Source: an uncultured Alistipes sp. (lineage in GTDB: Bacteria; Bacteroidota; Bacteroidia; Bacteroidales; Rikenellaceae). From it: a stretch of DNA of 32,459 bases. The stretch lies in contig CALUJN010000058.1 in NCBI GenBank assembly GCA_944320985.1, forward strand, positions 1-32,459, read 5' to 3'. The stretch's first letter is position 1. Each line of letters starts with the position of its first letter. The notes below the pieces were generated by a model. That model saw nothing but the letters and a program-made list of their open reading frames with translations. It searched no databases and was not told where the DNA came from. This document shows, piece by piece, positions 9,142-16,805 of this stretch. The position numbers and the translations under genes were made by a program.

Positions 9142-9149
9142 TACTTTTG
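9142..9149 (+). promoter_or_regulatory. -7 box upstream of the BNR-4/GH105 gene pair
   Basis: TACTTTTG matches TAnnTTTG exactly, 26 bp before the ATG at 9176 and 69 bp past the regulator's stop. No good -33 TTTG is seen, which fits a promoter that depends on an activator such as the neighbouring HTCS. Confidence 0.45.
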
Positions 9150-9175
9150 CCGTACAACAACCGAAAATCTCAATC

Positions 9176-10603
9176 ATGAAAAAACTTCTGATTACCGTAG
9201 CCTGTATGCTGACAGTGTGGAGCACGGAAGCCCTCTATTCTCAATCCATGGCGGGTCGGGAAGCCGAAGGTTACCGCGGGATCTGGTTTACGATCGGGCA
9301 GGCCCGATCGGGCTTTGGGGACAAATACTCCGGAGGCCTGGGCACCTATACGATGAAACACATCCCGGTAGCGATCTATTCACCGGAGTCCGACAAGACC
9401 TTTTTCGTCTATGGAGGGACTCCGGAAACCAGTCGTAAATACCTGCTTTGTATGGTCGGGTGTTATGACCACAAAACCGGAATGCTGCGCCGTCCGGTGA
9501 TCGTTTGCGACAAGGGTGTGGACAAGGTGCACGATCCGCACGACGACCCTACCATCCAGATCGACCGGGAGGGATATGTCTGGATTTTCGTCGCCGGGCG
9601 CGGGAATACCCGTCCGGGAATCCGCTACCGCAGCCGCAAGCCCTATGACATTTCGGTTTTCGACCGGATCAACGAGAGCATTATGGCTTATCCGCAGATC
9701 CATTACCATCCGGATCGTGGCTTTTTCCTCTTTTTCACCCGTTACGACGGCAAACGCCGCCTCTTTTTTCAGACAAGCCGGAACGGAGTTGAATGGACCG
9801 ATTATCGGCCGTTGGCGTCGATCATGGAGCCCAGGGAGACCAAATCGGGTCATTACCAGTTTTCCACGCTCTGCGGAGACAAGCTCATGTGCTGTTTCAA
9901 CCGGCACCTCAACGGGAACTGCGATACCCGGACGAATATCTATTACGTCGAATCGAAGGATTGGGGCGAGACCTGGACGACGGTTGACGGGCGTCCGGTG
10001 ACATTGCCGGTAAGCCGATGGCACGATGTCTCCCTGGTCCGGGATTTTCAGTCCGAGCATCGGAACTGTTACATCAAGGACATTAATTTTGGAACCGACG
10101 GATATCCTGTTATCCTTTACCTTACGAGCGATAATTATCTGACGGGGCCTGCCGGGGGGATCCGACAGTGGCAGACGGCACACTGGGACGGTCGGGAGTG
10201 GATCTTCAACGATTTGACGACCTCGACACATTGCTACGACAGCGGGAGTATCTGGATCGACGACAAGGATCATTGGACGGTCATCGCTCCGACGGCTGTC
10301 GGCCCGCAATACTGGGGAACCGGCGGTGAGATGGTGATGTGGCGCAGCCACAACAAAGGCAAAAGTTGGAAACTCGTCCGCCAACTGACACGCGACAGTC
10401 CGCGGAATCACTCCTATGCCCGTCGTCCACTCCATGCGCATCCGGACTTTTATGCCTTTTGGGCCGATGGCAATCCCGAACGTCTCAGTATTTCGCGACT
10501 CTATTTCTGTAACGATCGCGGTGATGTGTTCCGGATGCCTTATACGATGGAGAGCGAGTGGCAAAAGCCGGAACCCGTAATCGACGGAAAACCTCTCGAT
10601 TGA
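9176..10603 (+). CDS. Secreted BNR-4 repeat (seven-bladed-type beta-propeller) protein, candidate polysaccharide lyase
   Basis: 475 residues with a signal peptide (MKKLLITVACMLTVWSTEA). The mature part opens with GYRGIWFTIGQ and has repeated 'D..G..W.F..GRG' and 'S.D.G.TW' blades, as in the BNR-4 family (PF15892). That group includes the propeller-fold lyases (ulvan lyases PL24/PL25, and rhamnosyl-glucuronate lyases of similar fold). Conserved polar clusters that could form the active face are HDPHDDP (119-125), SGHYQF (224-229) and a later SRWHD. I cannot assign catalytic residues with certainty. The gene lies 35 bp before a GH105 gene with no promoter or hairpin between, so the two are probably co-transcribed. 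That pairing suits a lyase making a 4,5-unsaturated uronate for GH105. A non-lyase glycosidase or binding protein remains possible. Confidence 0.75.
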   Translation: MKKLLITVACMLTVWSTEALYSQSMAGREAEGYRGIWFTIGQARSGFGDKYSGGLGTYTMKHIPVAIYSPESDKTFFVYGGTPETSRKYLLCMVGCYDHKTGMLRRPVIVCDKGVDKVHDPHDDPTIQIDREGYVWIFVAGRGNTRPGIRYRSRKPYDISVFDRINESIMAYPQIHYHPDRGFFLFFTRYDGKRRLFFQTSRNGVEWTDYRPLASIMEPRETKSGHYQFSTLCGDKLMCCFNRHLNGNCDTRTNIYYVESKDWGETWTTVDGRPVTLPVSRWHDVSLVRDFQSEHRNCYIKDINFGTDGYPVILYLTSDNYLTGPAGGIRQWQTAHWDGREWIFNDLTTSTHCYDSGSIWIDDKDHWTVIAPTAVGPQYWGTGGEMVMWRSHNKGKSWKLVRQLTRDSPRNHSYARRPLHAHPDFYAFWADGNPERLSISRLYFCNDRGDVFRMPYTMESEWQKPEPVIDGKPLD

Positions 10604-10638
10604 ATCAATCAATGCTGAAACCTTAAAATTTTCAAATC

Positions 10639-11742
10639 ATGTTCAGAAAAATTCTCGCAACCCTGGCTTTCGGTATCCTTTTTTCGGGAATTCCCCATGT
10701 TTCGGTGGCAGGTCGGAAGGCCGATACACAGATTGCCAACCGGGTGGCACAGTGGCAGATCGACAATTTCGGAAAATACATCACCTCCAGATCGGGGAAA
10801 CGCCGCGATCAGAATTGGGTTAATGGCGCTCTCTATCGCGGGATGGTAGTTTGGGCTCAGACTTCGGGTTATACACCTTGTGAAGATTTTGTGTTGAAGA
10901 TCGGGCGTCGGACCGGTTGGAGTATGGATTCCCGGCCTTATCATGCCGATGATATATGTGTTGGACAGGCTTATCTGTTGCTCTACGAAAAATACCATGA
11001 TCCCGAGATGCTCGCACCGGTGAAGGAACGAGCCGATACGGTGGTAGACTATCCGGCCAAAACGCAACTGCATATCAAGGCCAAGGATGGACAAAAGCGT
11101 TGGAGTTGGTGTGATGCTCTCTTCATGGCGCCTCCGGTTTATGCGCAGTTGTCCAGAATCACGGGAGATCCCAAATACCTTCAATTCATGAATGCGGAGT
11201 TCTATGCCACGACCGGCAAACTCTACGATCCCGAGGAGAAACTTTTCTACCGCGATGCGAACTTTATCGAGAAACGCGAACCCAATGGCCGCAAGGTCTT
11301 TTGGAGCCGGGGCAACGGTTGGGTTTATGCCGGGCTGGTCATCCTGCTGGAGACCGTTCCGCAGAGTGATCCCTCGTATGACTTTTACCGGCGTCTCTAT
11401 CTCGAAATGACCGAGGCGATCCTTGCCTGTCAGGATGAAAACGGCTCGTGGCGTCCCAGCCTGCTCGACCCCGAGGTCTATCCGACCCCGGAAAACAGCG
11501 GCTCGGCCTTCTTCACCTACGGCCTGGCCTGGGGCGTGAACCACGGGCTTCTGAAAGGGGCTGTCTATCGCAAGGCCGTCAAACGGGCCTGGAAAGCCTT
11601 GTGCTCCTACGTGCGCGAAGACGGCCGCATGGAGTACGTCCAGCCCGTGGGAGCGCAGCCTCGCCTCACCAAGCCTTCGCAAACCGAAGGATACGGGGTC
11701 GGCGCCTTTCTGCTCGCGGCTTCGGAGATCGTAAGGATGTGA
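10639..11742 (+). CDS. GH105 unsaturated uronyl hydrolase
   Basis: 367 residues with a signal peptide ending near VAG. The protein is an (alpha/alpha)6 GH105 enzyme, of normal length for the YteR/YesR family. Seen motifs are NGALYRGM near the N-terminus, YHADDICVGQAYL with Asp104/Asp105, WCDALFMAPPVY with Asp159 (position of the catalytic Asp of YteR), and SRGNGWVYAGL. GH105 enzymes hydrate and split off the 4,5-unsaturated galacturonate or glucuronate left by lyases. The sugar specificity is not readable here. In known arabinogalactan and ulvan systems, GH105 acts right after a propeller-type lyase. Here too a BNR-4 gene lies directly upstream. It lacks a lipobox, so it is probably periplasmic. 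A palindrome (ACGGAATTCCGT, 11749-11760) follows the stop. Confidence 0.92.
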   Translation: MFRKILATLAFGILFSGIPHVSVAGRKADTQIANRVAQWQIDNFGKYITSRSGKRRDQNWVNGALYRGMVVWAQTSGYTPCEDFVLKIGRRTGWSMDSRPYHADDICVGQAYLLLYEKYHDPEMLAPVKERADTVVDYPAKTQLHIKAKDGQKRWSWCDALFMAPPVYAQLSRITGDPKYLQFMNAEFYATTGKLYDPEEKLFYRDANFIEKREPNGRKVFWSRGNGWVYAGLVILLETVPQSDPSYDFYRRLYLEMTEAILACQDENGSWRPSLLDPEVYPTPENSGSAFFTYGLAWGVNHGLLKGAVYRKAVKRAWKALCSYVREDGRMEYVQPVGAQPRLTKPSQTEGYGVGAFLLAASEIVRM

Positions 11743-11830
11743 TTCGGAACGGAATTCCGTCGGCAGGGCGGATGCGATTCCTGGACAAAAAAGAGAAACG
11801 GTCATGAAAAAAGATTTGGGTGCATCCCGG

Positions 11831-11838
11831 TATCTTTG
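11831..11838 (+). promoter_or_regulatory. -7 box for the BACON-susCD operon
   Basis: TATCTTTG matches TAnnTTTG exactly, 27 bp before the ATG at 11866. A TTTG at 11815-11818 is too close to be a standard -33 box. This is the only promoter-like site I see before the eight-gene operon. Confidence 0.5.
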
Positions 11839-11865
11839 AGTGACCGAACCAACTACCATAAACCT

Positions 11866-13542
11866 ATGACGACCCTTAAAACCCTATTTGCAGGATTATT
11901 CTTGTGCTCCGGTTGCGGAGTGCTCCTGCCCGCGTGTTCGGAAGATCCGGCCGTCGAAGCGGCCGACCGGGTCGAGATTTCCGATCTGGAAGAGACGATC
12001 CGATTCTCCTATGAGGCCCTGGAGCCCGTGTCGTTCCGGATCTCGTCGAACAAAACCTGGTCGATCGCCAAGGAGGACCTCGACTGGCTCGACGTGTCGC
12101 CCATGAACGGAGGCTCAAAGTATCCGGCGACCGTCACCCTCCGCCCGATAGCCAACGACGATCTGGAACGCACCGGAACGCTTACGCTCTATGCCGGAGC
12201 CTATTCGCGTACGGTGACCGTTATGCAGGAGGCCTTCCCGATTGTCCCCGAAATCACCGTCCGGAGTGGTCTGGGCGACGGCAACGCCCTCTTTTTCGGG
12301 TATACCGATACCGCACCGGTCGGATTTACGATCTACAGCAACGTCGCATGGAGCGCTCGGACTGAAGGCCTCGACGGCTGGGCTGAAGTCGCTCCGCTCA
12401 GCGGGGAACGCAAACAGGAGGCGGAGATCGTCGTGACTCCGACTCCCAATGAGGGCGATGCCCGTACGGGGACGATCACCTTCACCGCCGAAGGGCTGGA
12501 AGAGCCGCTTGTCGTGACCGTCTCGCAGGAGGCCGTCGATCCGACGCCGCTGCTTCTGGTTACGGGAATCACGGACAACCGGATTGCTTTTGCCAACACT
12601 CCGGAAGCACCGTTGTCATTCTTTATTCAGTGTAATCGACGGTGGGAGATCTTGCAGGAGGGACTCGACTGGCTGACCATTGAGCCTGCATCGGGCCGCA
12701 GCAGCCTGCTTCCCGTCGAGGTCCGGCTCACGGCGCCGAAGAACGAGATCTACGAACCGAGGAGTGGGACGTTGACGATACGCGTTGCCGACGATGCCAT
12801 TGCCGATGTGACGATCACCGTTACACAGGAAGCCAACAAACGACTCCTTGCGCAGTGGACTATGGACGATACAGTTCCCTGGAAAACCTACAATCCGAAC
12901 TTCGAGGCTGACGGACGTCTGGATGCCGACTTGCCGGAAGGGACTACTGCTACGGCGGCCTGGATGCAGGTCAATGAGGTCGACAATACCGGTGAAACTT
13001 ATACTGCGCGATTCAAGATCAGCAATGACGGAACAGCTTACAGTTTTGGCAACATCTGGGTGGATGACCATTTGTTGATCTATGTTCCCGTGACCGACAT
13101 GGCGGCCAATTCAGTGGTGAACATCCGTTACTCCGTGGCGATGAATTCGGCGAAGATGCCGCGATTCTGGATCGTCGAATGGTCGACCGGCGACGGGGTT
13201 TGGACCCCGACCAGCATCTCGTCTCTGCCGTGGTTAGGAAAAAACGGGCAAAATACGAATAATATGTTCTTCGATGCGACCTATGCCATGCCCAATGCGT
13301 CGGCAGATTTCAAGTCTCCATACAAATACATCGACATTAATGAAACGGCCACGATTCCTGTTTCAATCGATAATGGCAGTTTATGGTTCCGAATCCGGTG
13401 TTCTGATGCCACACACGTCAGCGAATCTTCCAGAAATGAGCGTACTGACGGTATATATAGCGGATGGATCTTCCTGAGTGGGTATGGACGTGGCAATACG
13501 TCTCCGGAGGAGAGAGCGATTTCAATCTGGCAAATCAAGTGA
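11866..13542 (+). CDS. Surface lipoprotein with three BACON domains and a C-terminal beta-rich domain
   Basis: 558 residues from ATG 11866. An in-frame TTG at 11836 is part of the -7 box and cannot be the start. The lipobox is LLPAC with Cys24. Three BACON repeats (about 33-123, 126-222, 225-322) share 'W....GLDWL.V.P.SG......V.......N......G.[LI]T' and end in VTVMQEA, VTVSQEA and VTVTQEA. The C-terminal part (about 325-558), starting LLAQWTMDD, is beta-rich and aromatic, resembling a carbohydrate-binding module. I cannot name its family. BACON domains are glycan- or mucin-binding spacers in Bacteroidetes surface proteins. The gene precedes susC1, unlike most such lipoproteins, which follow susD. 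Probable role: surface glycan binding. No catalytic motif is seen. Confidence 0.82.
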   Translation: MTTLKTLFAGLFLCSGCGVLLPACSEDPAVEAADRVEISDLEETIRFSYEALEPVSFRISSNKTWSIAKEDLDWLDVSPMNGGSKYPATVTLRPIANDDLERTGTLTLYAGAYSRTVTVMQEAFPIVPEITVRSGLGDGNALFFGYTDTAPVGFTIYSNVAWSARTEGLDGWAEVAPLSGERKQEAEIVVTPTPNEGDARTGTITFTAEGLEEPLVVTVSQEAVDPTPLLLVTGITDNRIAFANTPEAPLSFFIQCNRRWEILQEGLDWLTIEPASGRSSLLPVEVRLTAPKNEIYEPRSGTLTIRVADDAIADVTITVTQEANKRLLAQWTMDDTVPWKTYNPNFEADGRLDADLPEGTTATAAWMQVNEVDNTGETYTARFKISNDGTAYSFGNIWVDDHLLIYVPVTDMAANSVVNIRYSVAMNSAKMPRFWIVEWSTGDGVWTPTSISSLPWLGKNGQNTNNMFFDATYAMPNASADFKSPYKYIDINETATIPVSIDNGSLWFRIRCSDATHVSESSRNERTDGIYSGWIFLSGYGRGNTSPEERAISIWQIK

Positions 13543-13556
13543 CGCACCGCCGCACG

Positions 13557-13604
13557 GACTGCCGACGGCCGAATCCCGTCAAGGGAGAGAAGCCGTCGGC
13601 AGTC
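13557..13604 (+). promoter_or_regulatory. Long intra-operon hairpin between the BACON gene and susC1
   Basis: GACTGCCGACGGC (13557-13569) pairs perfectly over 13 bp with GCCGTCGGCAGTC (13592-13604), with a 22-nt loop. No T-run follows. It starts 15 bp after one stop codon and ends 33 bp before the susC1 ATG. It could stabilise the susC-side transcript, lower readthrough, or be a factor-dependent terminator or attenuator. Confidence 0.6.
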
Positions 13605-13636
13605 GGGCCCGTCGCAATCCAAACAACGAACCCAAT

Positions 13637-16600
13637 ATGAAAAAACGATTTACCTCTCTATCGACCGGGGGTCTGTGTGCCTTGTGCATGGTGCTACTGA
13701 CTCTCATAGCGACAGGCAGTGAAGCCAAGAATCCGTCGGCCTCGAATCCGGTGTTCCGGATCGAGGGCCGGGTTGTCGATGCCGACGGCTTTGCCATTGC
13801 GGGGGCCACCGTGGCGGTCAAAGGCTCGGCCGCAGGAACCATTACCGATGCGCAGGGTCAGTTCCGGCTGGATGTTTCCCGTGGCGCGTTGCTCGAAATC
13901 TCCTTCCTGGGATACGAATCCCGGAGGATTGCCGTGAACGACGGGAAACCCCTCACCGTGACGCTCGCCGAACAGGCTCAGCAGGTCGAGGACATCGTCG
14001 TCATCGGATACGGCGTGCAGAAGAAGGAGAGTATTCTGGGGGCTATTTCGCAGGTCGGCAACGACGAACTCGTCAATTCGGGTACCGCCAATATCACCGA
14101 TGCCATCACCGGCAAACTCTCGGGTGTGACGAGTATTCAGACCAGCGGACAGCCGGGCAACAACGATGTGAAGCTTTATGTTCGGGGCGTGTCGAGTTGG
14201 AACGGATCCGACCCGTTGGTGCTGGTCGACGGCATCGAGCGCAGTTTTTCGGATATAGACCCGAACGAAGTGGCGACGATTTCGGTGCTCAAGGATGCCT
14301 CGGCAACGGCCGTATTCGGCGCGAAGGGGGCCAACGGCGTTATCATCGTTACGACCCGGACCGGGAGCGTCGGCAAGCCCAAGATGAACATTTCGCTCTC
14401 CTACGGACTGGATTTCCCCACGAATTTGCCGGAACATGTCAGCTCCGCGACGACCGCAGCACTGCTGAACGTCGCCCTGAAGAATACGCAGAGCTTCGGG
14501 TCGCTGATCCCCCAGTGGCAGATCGACGAATATGCCCATCCTTCGTCGCTGGTCAATTCGATCCGCTATCCGGATACCGACTGGTTCGATCTGACCATGC
14601 GGACCTGTGCCCAGACCGTCAACGCAAACTACAACATCTCGGGAGGTTCGCAGCGCGTGAAATATTTCCTTTCGCTCGGCTATAACCACGAGGGTTCGAT
14701 CTTCAAGGACTTTTCGGAGTGGACTGCGGCCAATTTCCGCTACGATCGGATCAACTACCGGTCGAATTTTGATTTCGACATCACGCGAAGTACCCGTCTT
14801 TCGGTCAAGGTCGGCGGGGTGCTGGGAATTCGCCAGGTCCCGACCGGGACGAGCGTTTCCGGGCTCTTCAACATGATGTATTCGGCCTCTCCGATGATGT
14901 TCCCGGCCTGTTATCCGTCGTGGGTGCTGGAGGCGATCCCGGACCCAGACTATCCGGACGATACGGGAGAACGTCTGGCCAGTTCGAAGGGGAGTTTCTA
15001 CGGCAATGCGAAGACCACGCTCAGTACGGGGGATTTCCAGCAGACGACGAGTAACAAACTCTATACGGACCTCAATTTCGAGCAGAAACTCGACTTCATA
15101 ACCAAAGGGCTCAGTGCCAAGGTCAATGTTTCGTTGAGCACCTACCACTCTCGGGTTTCTCAGCAGGCCAGCAGTGCCAATCCCATGTACTATATCGACT
15201 GGGATGCCTACGATTCCGGGGAGGGGAATCCCTGGGTCCTCTCTACGCTCAGCGATTATGTATATGAAAAGGACCCCTATGCCATTACGACCGGAGTCAT
15301 GGAGGACAACTATTATACGACGTTCTACTGGGAAGGGGCGCTGAACTACAACCGTACCTTCGGAGACCATACCGTGACGGCACTGGCGCTTTTCAACCAG
15401 CGCGAGAACATTAAGGTTGTGGATTTTCCTTACCGGACACAGGGGCTTGTCGGGCGCGTCACTTATGACTACCGGCACAAATACCTCTTTGAGTGTAACA
15501 TCGGGTATACCGGATCGGAGCAGTTCTCACCCCGGCACCGTTATGGATTCTTCCCTTCGGTGGCGATTGGCTGGGTCCCCTCGCAGGAAGGTTTTTGGAA
15601 ACGGGCGATGCCCTGGTGGACAAAGTTTAAGATTCGCTATTCCGACGGTCTGGTGGGCAGCGACAGCGCTTCCGAACGCTGGCTTTACTACACGAGCTAT
15701 ATCAGCGACAGCAACGGAAATATTTTCGAGGACAAGAGTGCCAATACCGATGCTCAGTGGGAGGAGGCCCGCAAACGGGATCTTGGAATTGAAATGGGTT
15801 GGTTGGATAATCGGTTGACCCTGAATCTGGATCTCTTCGACGAGCGGCGTACCAACATGTTAGTTGCCCCCAACGTTACGATGCTCGTAGGCACCGATTA
15901 CAAGGAGGTGAACCGCGGCAGCATGAAGAAGCACGGCATCGACATCGAACTGGGTTGGAGCGACCGCACGAAGAGCGGATTCGGATACCACCTCACGGCC
16001 CTGCTCTCGCTCAACGAAAACCGGATCACCAACTATGAGGATTCGCCCTATGCTCCCGAATACCAGAAGGTTGCCGGGAAAGCCTTCCAGGGGCAAACCA
16101 ACGGCATGAGTGTCGTCGACGGAGGCTATTACGAGAATGTCGACGACATTCACAACTATCCGGCCTATTCCGACAACTGGCTCTATGTCAATGTCGGCTC
16201 CTACAAGTATCTGGACTATGCGGCCGACGGGACGTTGAATGCGCAGGACCTGCACGCCATCGCGGGTAGCCAGTATCCGCCGCTGAGTTGCTCGTTCCGG
16301 GGCGGTTTCGAGTACAAGGGACTGGAGTTCAGCATGCTCTGGATTGCGGATTTCGGCAAATACGTCAATTACAACAACAGTTGGGAGATCGAGTTCACCA
16401 AGGCCGACTACCGGCTTTCACAGTCCCAACTGGACTATTGGAGCCCGACCAATCCGGGAGCGAACCATGCGACGCTCGTTTTTGGCGGTTCGTCCGGGCA
16501 TCCCATGTACTCGTGGGCCGGAACGAACGGAGCGGGAACTACCATGATGCTCGAAGGCCGGACGTGGCGGAAAGCAGACTATGTTGCGCTCAAGGAGCTC

Positions 16601-16795
16601 TATCTGGGCTACACGTTCCACTCCAAACGGTTGTTGCAGCGTGCCGGGTTCCGGAACCTGAGTCTCTACCTCACTGCCACCAACGTTCTGACGCTCTCCG
16701 ATCTGATCGAAGGCGACCCCAAAAGTACAACCTTCACAACCGGGTTTTACCCTATGATGACCAGTGTGAAACTGGGTGTGAAAATCGGATTCTAA
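13637..16795 (+). CDS. SusC-like TonB-dependent outer-membrane transporter 1
   Basis: 1052 residues from ATG 13637. The frame is open further upstream to 13478, but that part overlaps the previous gene and the hairpin, whereas 13637 starts a proper signal peptide (MKKRFTSLSTGGLCALCMVLL). After it come a carboxypeptidase-D-like regulatory domain (about 42-118, 'IEGRVVDADGFAIAGATV'), the TonB-box segment EDIVVIGYG, the plug ('PLVLVDGIERSFSDIDPNEV...ISVLKDASATAVFGAKGANGV', split here for length) and a beta-barrel ending in MTSVKLGVKIGF with a terminal Phe. This is a complete canonical SusC. It imports oligosaccharides with its SusD lid, encoded 10 bp downstream. It is longer and more typical than the second SusC homologue (18679-21576). 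Confidence 0.96.
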   Translation: MKKRFTSLSTGGLCALCMVLLTLIATGSEAKNPSASNPVFRIEGRVVDADGFAIAGATVAVKGSAAGTITDAQGQFRLDVSRGALLEISFLGYESRRIAVNDGKPLTVTLAEQAQQVEDIVVIGYGVQKKESILGAISQVGNDELVNSGTANITDAITGKLSGVTSIQTSGQPGNNDVKLYVRGVSSWNGSDPLVLVDGIERSFSDIDPNEVATISVLKDASATAVFGAKGANGVIIVTTRTGSVGKPKMNISLSYGLDFPTNLPEHVSSATTAALLNVALKNTQSFGSLIPQWQIDEYAHPSSLVNSIRYPDTDWFDLTMRTCAQTVNANYNISGGSQRVKYFLSLGYNHEGSIFKDFSEWTAANFRYDRINYRSNFDFDITRSTRLSVKVGGVLGIRQVPTGTSVSGLFNMMYSASPMMFPACYPSWVLEAIPDPDYPDDTGERLASSKGSFYGNAKTTLSTGDFQQTTSNKLYTDLNFEQKLDFITKGLSAKVNVSLSTYHSRVSQQASSANPMYYIDWDAYDSGEGNPWVLSTLSDYVYEKDPYAITTGVMEDNYYTTFYWEGALNYNRTFGDHTVTALALFNQRENIKVVDFPYRTQGLVGRVTYDYRHKYLFECNIGYTGSEQFSPRHRYGFFPSVAIGWVPSQEGFWKRAMPWWTKFKIRYSDGLVGSDSASERWLYYTSYISDSNGNIFEDKSANTDAQWEEARKRDLGIEMGWLDNRLTLNLDLFDERRTNMLVAPNVTMLVGTDYKEVNRGSMKKHGIDIELGWSDRTKSGFGYHLTALLSLNENRITNYEDSPYAPEYQKVAGKAFQGQTNGMSVVDGGYYENVDDIHNYPAYSDNWLYVNVGSYKYLDYAADGTLNAQDLHAIAGSQYPPLSCSFRGGFEYKGLEFSMLWIADFGKYVNYNNSWEIEFTKADYRLSQSQLDYWSPTNPGANHATLVFGGSSGHPMYSWAGTNGAGTTMMLEGRTWRKADYVALKELYLGYTFHSKRLLQRAGFRNLSLYLTATNVLTLSDLIEGDPKSTTFTTGFYPMMTSVKLGVKIGF

Positions 16796-16805
16796 AGAAA
16801 AAGCC

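Noticed and set aside
11836-11865. TTG start for the BACON lipoprotein
   Set aside because: The TTG is part of the TATCTTTG promoter box, so it would not be in the transcript. ATG 11866 gives a proper lipoprotein signal.
13694-15478. 594-codon open frame antisense to susC1
   Set aside because: Antisense to a canonical SusC, rich in Arg, Gly and Ile as expected of a shadow frame, and with no domain.
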